A DNA stretch of 64,000 nt, taken from NCBI GenBank assembly GCA_016217595.1, contig JACRHS010000024.1, positions 1 to 64,000 of the forward strand, read 5' to 3'. Of this stretch, positions 60,142-64,000 are shown piece after piece (positions within the stretch are counted from its first letter, which is position 1; each line of letters starts with the position of its first letter). Below the pieces are notes generated by a model that saw nothing but the letters and a program-made list of their open reading frames with translations, made no database searches and was not told where the DNA came from. The position numbers were made by a program, and so were the translations under genes. Source of the DNA: Opitutia bacterium. Its GTDB lineage: Bacteria > Verrucomicrobiota > Verrucomicrobiia > Opitutales > Opitutaceae.

Positions 60142-63090
60142 TTGAGCGACAGGGCCGGCTTCCGCGCTTGTCAGTACCGGTGCGGGCGCTTTTCTGGCGG
60201 GCACCACGCGTTGCACGCCAAATCTTCCCAGTCGCCTCCGTCAGATGCCGCTGCGCCCCGCTCCCGCTTGTCGGAGGGCTGGCGCGAGCGCCTGTGCGTG
60301 GGATTGTTGCTGGTGCTGGTCGGGTGGTTTTACATCTGGACCGCGCGCGTCGAGGACGTGAGTTGGAATTTCGGCCGCAAGCAGACCGATTACTACAACC
60401 TCCTGCTCGACGGTTTTCTCGACGGACATCTCTACATGAAGGTCGACGTGCCGCCGGAGCTGTTGCGCCTCGCCGATCCGTACAATCCGAAGAACCGGCC
60501 GCCGGGAGTGGGACTGCACGACGCGTCGATGTACCGCGGGCATTATTATCTCTATTTCGGCGCGGCGCCGGTGGTGACGCTGTTTTTGCCGTTTCGCCTG
60601 CTGACAGGAACGGATTTGCCGCTGCCGGCGGCGGTGGTGACATTTTGCTTTATCGGATTTCTCGCGAGCGCGGCGACTTGGCGCGCGATCCGGCGGCGCT
60701 ATTTTCTGGAGGCCGGGCTCGGGCTCGAATTGTTGTGCCTGCTCGCGTTGGCGACGACAAGTCTGACGCCGGTGCTGTTGCGACGTTCGAGCATTTGGGA
60801 GCTGTCGCTCAGCGCCGGGTATGCGTTCGCCATGCTCGCGTTGTATTGCGTTTACCGGTGCCTGCACGCGGAGCGACGGGCGACGTGGTGGCTGGCGGGC
60901 GGCAGTCTGGCGCTCGGGCTCGCGGTCGCCTCGCGGCCTTCCTACATCTATGCCTGTGTGTTGCTGGCACTGCCGCCGCTCTGGCAATGGTGGCGCGGGC
61001 CGCGTCGCGGCATCTGGCCGGAGACCGCGTGGCTGTGGCGCACGGCGGCGGGATTGACGCCGCTCGTGGCGGTGGGGCTGGCGATGGCATGGTACAACTA
61101 TGCGCGCTTCGGACACCCGCTGGAGTTTGGCGTGGCATACCAGTTCAGCGGCATCTACGAGGCGGAAACGCGGCATTTCCGGTGGGGCTATTTTCCGTAC
61201 AACGCCTACCTCTACTTCCTGACGCCTGCGGCGTGGTCGCCGTATTTCCCATTCATCCATCTCACCGCGCAGCCGCCGATCCCGGCAGGGCATCTCGGTT
61301 CGGAAAACGTGTTCGGCGTGCTGCCGAATCTGCCGCTGGCGTGGTGCGTGTTGCTCGCGCCGCTGGCATTGTGGCGGCGGTCGGCGGAGGAGCGGGCGCG
61401 CTTGTGGCTGTGGCTGGCGGCGGCGGGGCTGTTGGTGCTGAGCACGGCGGCGACGCTCACGTTTTTCTATGCGGCGATGGCGCGCTACCAGATCGATTTT
61501 GCGGCGGCGCTCATGCTGCTGGCCTGCGTGGGCGTACTGGCGGGCGAACGCGTGGCTAAGGCGGCACGCTCGCTTTGGCCGTGGCGGATAGCGGCGGTGG
61601 TCGGGCGCGGGTTGCTGCTGGCTTCGACCTTTTTCGCAGTGTTGTACGGCTGCGAACTCTACGGACTTTTCCGGCGGCAGAATCCCAAAAACTACCGGCA
61701 GGTCGCGACGGCGCTCAACCAACCCTCGCAGTGGTGGCAACGTCTCGCCGGCACCGCGCAGGGCGCCGTGGAGCTCGATGTGTGTTTTCCGACTGAGCGC
61801 GCGCCGGGTCGCGAGCCGCTGGTGACCACCGGCTGGCTCGGCGCCTCCGATCGCGTTTTTGTTCAGTACAACGCCGATGGACGCGTGCAACTTGGCTACG
61901 CGCACGACGGTGGCGACGAGCAACTGAGCCGACCTGTGCGGGTGACGCGCGGGGTGGTCCAGCATTTGCGCGTCGAGCTCGGTTCGCTTTACCCGCCGGA
62001 AGCGCATCCGTTTTTCGACGGTTGGGCGCCGGCGGAGGTCGCGCGGTGCACGCGGCGCTTGCGCGTGCGACTGGACGACGAGGTGTTGTTGGACAAACAC
62101 CAGCGGTTCTACGATGGCGCACCCGGGGCGATTTTTGTCGGGCACGATCCGCACACGGAGCGCTACGGCCGGCGCTTTTCAGGCGAGATCGCGCGCGTCG
62201 CTCGACCGGGAGACTGGGCGGCGCTGCGGTCGCTGGCGGCACAAAGCATACAGCTGCGGTTGCTATTCCCCGCGGCCGGCGGCGACGCGAAACAACCGCT
62301 GCTGGCCACGACGCGTGGCGGTCGCGCTGGCGGCTGGTTTGTGCAGGCGGTGGGGCCGCGGCAGGCGCGTTTCAGCTACGCGGAGGCGGGCGGTGGCGTC
62401 TGGGAGAGTGAGCCGGTCGAGATCGATTTTGCGACCGTGCACGAAGTGGAATTTGCCGCGTGGGCGGGCTGGATCGAAGTGATGCTCGATGGCGTCATCC
62501 TCGGTTCACCACGGCTGGCTGAGATCGACCTGTCGTCACCAGCGGTGGCAGTGGGCAAACGTCCGGCGGCAATGACGGAGGGTGCGGCGGAATTCGGCGG
62601 GACAATATATAGCATCGGTTTTGCGCGTGGCGTGGTGCAGCCGACCGCGGCAGAGACATTCGACACGGTGCGGTTGAAGCTCGTTTTTCCCCGGCAGCGC
62701 GTCGGTGCGCGCGAACCATTGGTCGTGACTGGCGAGACGGGGCGCGGCGATTTTCTGCTGGTTGAGTATCTGGATGCCGGCCGGGTGCGCTTTGCCCTCG
62801 ATCACTGGGGGCGGGCGGCGATTTGGAGCGAGCCGGTGGCGGTAGATTTTAGTGCCACGCATGAGATCGAGATTGGTCTGGGCTCATTTCCGCCCAGTGG
62901 CGGCGCGATGCGGAAGGAGCGGTTGCTGGTGCGGCTCGATGGTCAGACGGTACTGGACCGGCCGGCTAAGTTTTACCCGACGGAGCCGGAGGACGTGTAT
63001 TTCGGGCGGAATCCCATTGGGGGTAGTTCGTGTCAGCGGTTCTTCACCGGCGCTTTGCTGGAGGTGAAGAAACTTCGCGCGGCGCGGTGA
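60142..63090 (+). CDS. large polytopic membrane protein with three C-terminal beta-rich repeats
   Basis: Up to 982 residues. The listed 5' end is a TTG; a TTG at 60268 just before the first membrane segment is as likely. After the first segment comes a periplasmic loop (WNFGRKQTDYYNLLLDGFLD) and then about ten more hydrophobic segments, a GT-C-like layout. The last 460 residues are three copies of a repeat of the form (F-P-x-x-R-x-G-x-x-x-P-L-V-x-T-G, W-S-x-P-V-x-V, V-R-L-D-x-x-x-V-L-D, G-x-x-x-x-x-x-F-x-G), which looks like a lectin-type sandwich. Followed by a GtrA-like gene. Confidence 0.6.
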   Translation: MSDRAGFRACQYRCGRFSGGHHALHAKSSQSPPSDAAAPRSRLSEGWRERLCVGLLLVLVGWFYIWTARVEDVSWNFGRKQTDYYNLLLDGFLDGHLYMKVDVPPELLRLADPYNPKNRPPGVGLHDASMYRGHYYLYFGAAPVVTLFLPFRLLTGTDLPLPAAVVTFCFIGFLASAATWRAIRRRYFLEAGLGLELLCLLALATTSLTPVLLRRSSIWELSLSAGYAFAMLALYCVYRCLHAERRATWWLAGGSLALGLAVASRPSYIYACVLLALPPLWQWWRGPRRGIWPETAWLWRTAAGLTPLVAVGLAMAWYNYARFGHPLEFGVAYQFSGIYEAETRHFRWGYFPYNAYLYFLTPAAWSPYFPFIHLTAQPPIPAGHLGSENVFGVLPNLPLAWCVLLAPLALWRRSAEERARLWLWLAAAGLLVLSTAATLTFFYAAMARYQIDFAAALMLLACVGVLAGERVAKAARSLWPWRIAAVVGRGLLLASTFFAVLYGCELYGLFRRQNPKNYRQVATALNQPSQWWQRLAGTAQGAVELDVCFPTERAPGREPLVTTGWLGASDRVFVQYNADGRVQLGYAHDGGDEQLSRPVRVTRGVVQHLRVELGSLYPPEAHPFFDGWAPAEVARCTRRLRVRLDDEVLLDKHQRFYDGAPGAIFVGHDPHTERYGRRFSGEIARVARPGDWAALRSLAAQSIQLRLLFPAAGGDAKQPLLATTRGGRAGGWFVQAVGPRQARFSYAEAGGGVWESEPVEIDFATVHEVEFAAWAGWIEVMLDGVILGSPRLAEIDLSSPAVAVGKRPAAMTEGAAEFGGTIYSIGFARGVVQPTAAETFDTVRLKLVFPRQRVGAREPLVVTGETGRGDFLLVEYLDAGRVRFALDHWGRAAIWSEPVAVDFSATHEIEIGLGSFPPSGGAMRKERLLVRLDGQTVLDRPAKFYPTEPEDVYFGRNPIGGSSCQRFFTGALLEVKKLRAAR

Positions 63091-63140
63091 GGCGCAGCTT
63101 TGCTGTTGCGCCGGGCGGTCCGCGCCTTTCGGTTCGTCGG

Positions 63141-63560
63141 ATGTTGCAACGTCTGTGGCCCAGTCGCGAAACGCAGATGCGCTTCCTCCGCTTCATCTCG
63201 GTGGGCGGACTCGCCGCGGTCGTGCAGTTTCTCACGTTGGCGTGGTTCAAGCGTGGGCTGAATCCCAACCTCGCATTTACCCTGTCGTTCATTTGCTCGA
63301 CGGCGACGCACTACACGATGAACCGGTTTTGGGCATTGCCGAGCGAACGGCGAGATTCGTGGCGGCAATTCATCGAATACCTTGGGACGGCGGGGGTGAG
63401 CTACGTGATCAATCTCGGGCTCTTTAAGCTCTGCTTCGATGTCATCGGCCTCGGCGTCATGTGGTCGGCCGTGGTGGCGCTGCCGCCTTCGACAGTGGTG
63501 GTGTTCCTGATTCTCAACTACCGCGTATTTCGTCACCGCCAGACGGCGACGAAACCTTGA
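63141..63560 (+). CDS. GtrA-like family membrane protein
   Basis: 139 residues from ATG 63141. Four hydrophobic segments; FLRFISVGGLAAVVQFLTLA, ICSTATHYTMNRFWAL and VIVFLILNYRVFRH-type ending match the GtrA family (F-x-x-V-G-x-x-x...N-Y-x-x-x-R-x-W/F). GtrA proteins are proposed to flip polyprenyl-phosphate sugars. It fits with the GT-C-like protein directly upstream, which would use such a donor in the periplasm. Confidence 0.85.
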   Translation: MLQRLWPSRETQMRFLRFISVGGLAAVVQFLTLAWFKRGLNPNLAFTLSFICSTATHYTMNRFWALPSERRDSWRQFIEYLGTAGVSYVINLGLFKLCFDVIGLGVMWSAVVALPPSTVVVFLILNYRVFRHRQTATKP

Positions 63561-64000
63561 TCAACTCCACTTTTTGCCGCGCTCTTCGGGGGTGATACGG
63601 CGGAGCGTGTAGATGTCGCAAGCGGCGAGTTCGGCGGTGTGGGCATCCAGTGTCGGCCACGGGTCCCACGGGGCGGCAAGCAGGCGGCCGGTGATGCCGT
63701 CGCTCGCGGGTGAGAGCAGCCACTCCACCAAGCCGAGCGCGCGGTCGAGCGATTGGCCGCCTTGAGCCTTTTGTTTCACGGCGGCCTGATATTCCGCATC
63801 GCCGACGACGGTAGGACCAAGCGCGATCACTTCGTCGGTGAGACGCGTGTTGATGGCGCCGGGGGCGATGGCGTTGATGTCGAGCGGCGCGCCGAGCTCT
63901 TCGTCGGCGATCATCTCAACAAGGCGCACGACGCCGGTTTTGGCGACACCGTAGGCGGAGAAGCGGGCGCGCGCCTTGGTCGCGCCGCCGCCGGAGAGAC
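63561..64000 (-). CDS. SDR family oxidoreductase (partial, N-terminus outside window)
   Basis: The gene runs off the window end, so the NAD-binding motif is not seen. Reading from the right edge: LSGGGATKARARFSAYGVAK, then VRLVEMIADE and INAIAPGAINTRL. The Y-x-x-x-K (YGVAK) of the catalytic site and the N-A-I-A-P-G-x-I-x-T motif identify a classical short-chain dehydrogenase. A C-terminal part with GRLLAAPWDPWPTLD replaces the usual cofactor loop. Substrate unknown. Confidence 0.85.
   Translation of the reverse strand, partial: LSGGGATKARARFSAYGVAKTGVVRLVEMIADEELGAPLDINAIAPGAINTRLTDEVIALGPTVVGDAEYQAAVKQKAQGGQSLDRALGLVEWLLSPASDGITGRLLAAPWDPWPTLDAHTAELAACDIYTLRRITPEERGKKWS

Noticed and set aside
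1..64000. CRISPR arrays, tRNA or rRNA genes
   Set aside because: No regularly spaced direct repeats, no cloverleaf with a GTTCGA-type T-loop, and no rRNA-like stretch were found by reading; a covariance-model scan would be the decisive check.

Overview
The window is G+C-rich, mostly dense DNA from a Gram-negative bacterium. The gene content points to the Verrucomicrobiota, most likely an Opitutaceae-like organism. The markers are a TonB-dependent receptor tail, a DUF1501/DUF1800 pair, a Gfo/Idh/MocA oxidoreductase with a secretion signal, an M64-type metalloprotease carrying a repeat module also found in the DUF1800 protein, and an HTH-PTS IIA protein. This assignment is inferred from gene families; no rRNA, tRNA or CRISPR array was seen.

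Region 1 (about 0.2-25.1 kb) is a surface polysaccharide locus. It encodes several polytopic GT-C-like membrane proteins, GT2 and GT4 glycosyltransferases, four SAM methyltransferases (one of the TIGR04325 type), a radical SAM protein, a cytidylyltransferase, an NAD-dependent epimerase, a Wzx-type flippase, an O-antigen-ligase/TPR protein and a polyprenyl-phosphate sugar-1-phosphate transferase that would start the repeat unit. Many genes are coupled by 4-base stop/start overlaps. The locus has two compositional halves: hand-counted lines give about 60% G+C before 13.3 kb and about 73-78% after 13.5 kb, with a 50-codon orphan frame at the join. No Wzz/Wzc/Wza-type export genes are visible here.

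Region 2 (25.2-34.1 kb) holds housekeeping and secreted proteins: a VTT membrane protein, XseA, an exported MsrB, the M64-like protease, a Gfo/Idh oxidoreductase, TlyA and NAD kinase. Region 3 (34.1-38.8 kb) looks like a zinc-handling set: a ZnuA-like binding protein without its permease or ATPase, a YbaN/DUF454 membrane protein, a His-rich G3E GTPase, a WD40 protein and an inositol-monophosphatase-family protein. Region 4 (39-45 kb) has a YciI protein, a DUF481 protein, a second G3E GTPase carrying an in-frame palindromic repeat, a BNR-like secreted protein with a possible copper-binding tail, and MtnA.

Region 5 (45.2-51.0 kb, minus strand) is a likely four-gene export operon: DUF1800, DUF1501, a pseudopilin-like protein and a thioredoxin. 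It is followed by a lower-G+C patch of small orphan genes (51.3-53.2 kb). Region 6 (53.6-64 kb) encodes pyruvate kinase, an MBL-fold hydrolase, DUF2293 and DUF6172 proteins, a class A acid phosphatase, an HTH-PTS IIA protein, FolE2, a large membrane protein with three C-terminal beta-rich repeats, a GtrA-like protein and a partial SDR dehydrogenase.

Small palindromic repeats are scattered through the intergenic regions and two lie inside genes. They include twin inverted 24-nt units that resemble REPINs, and three copies of a palindrome with an ACGTA-TACGT core. These repeats, the protein repeat module shared by the M64 and DUF1800 proteins, and the zinc cluster are the least explained parts of the window.
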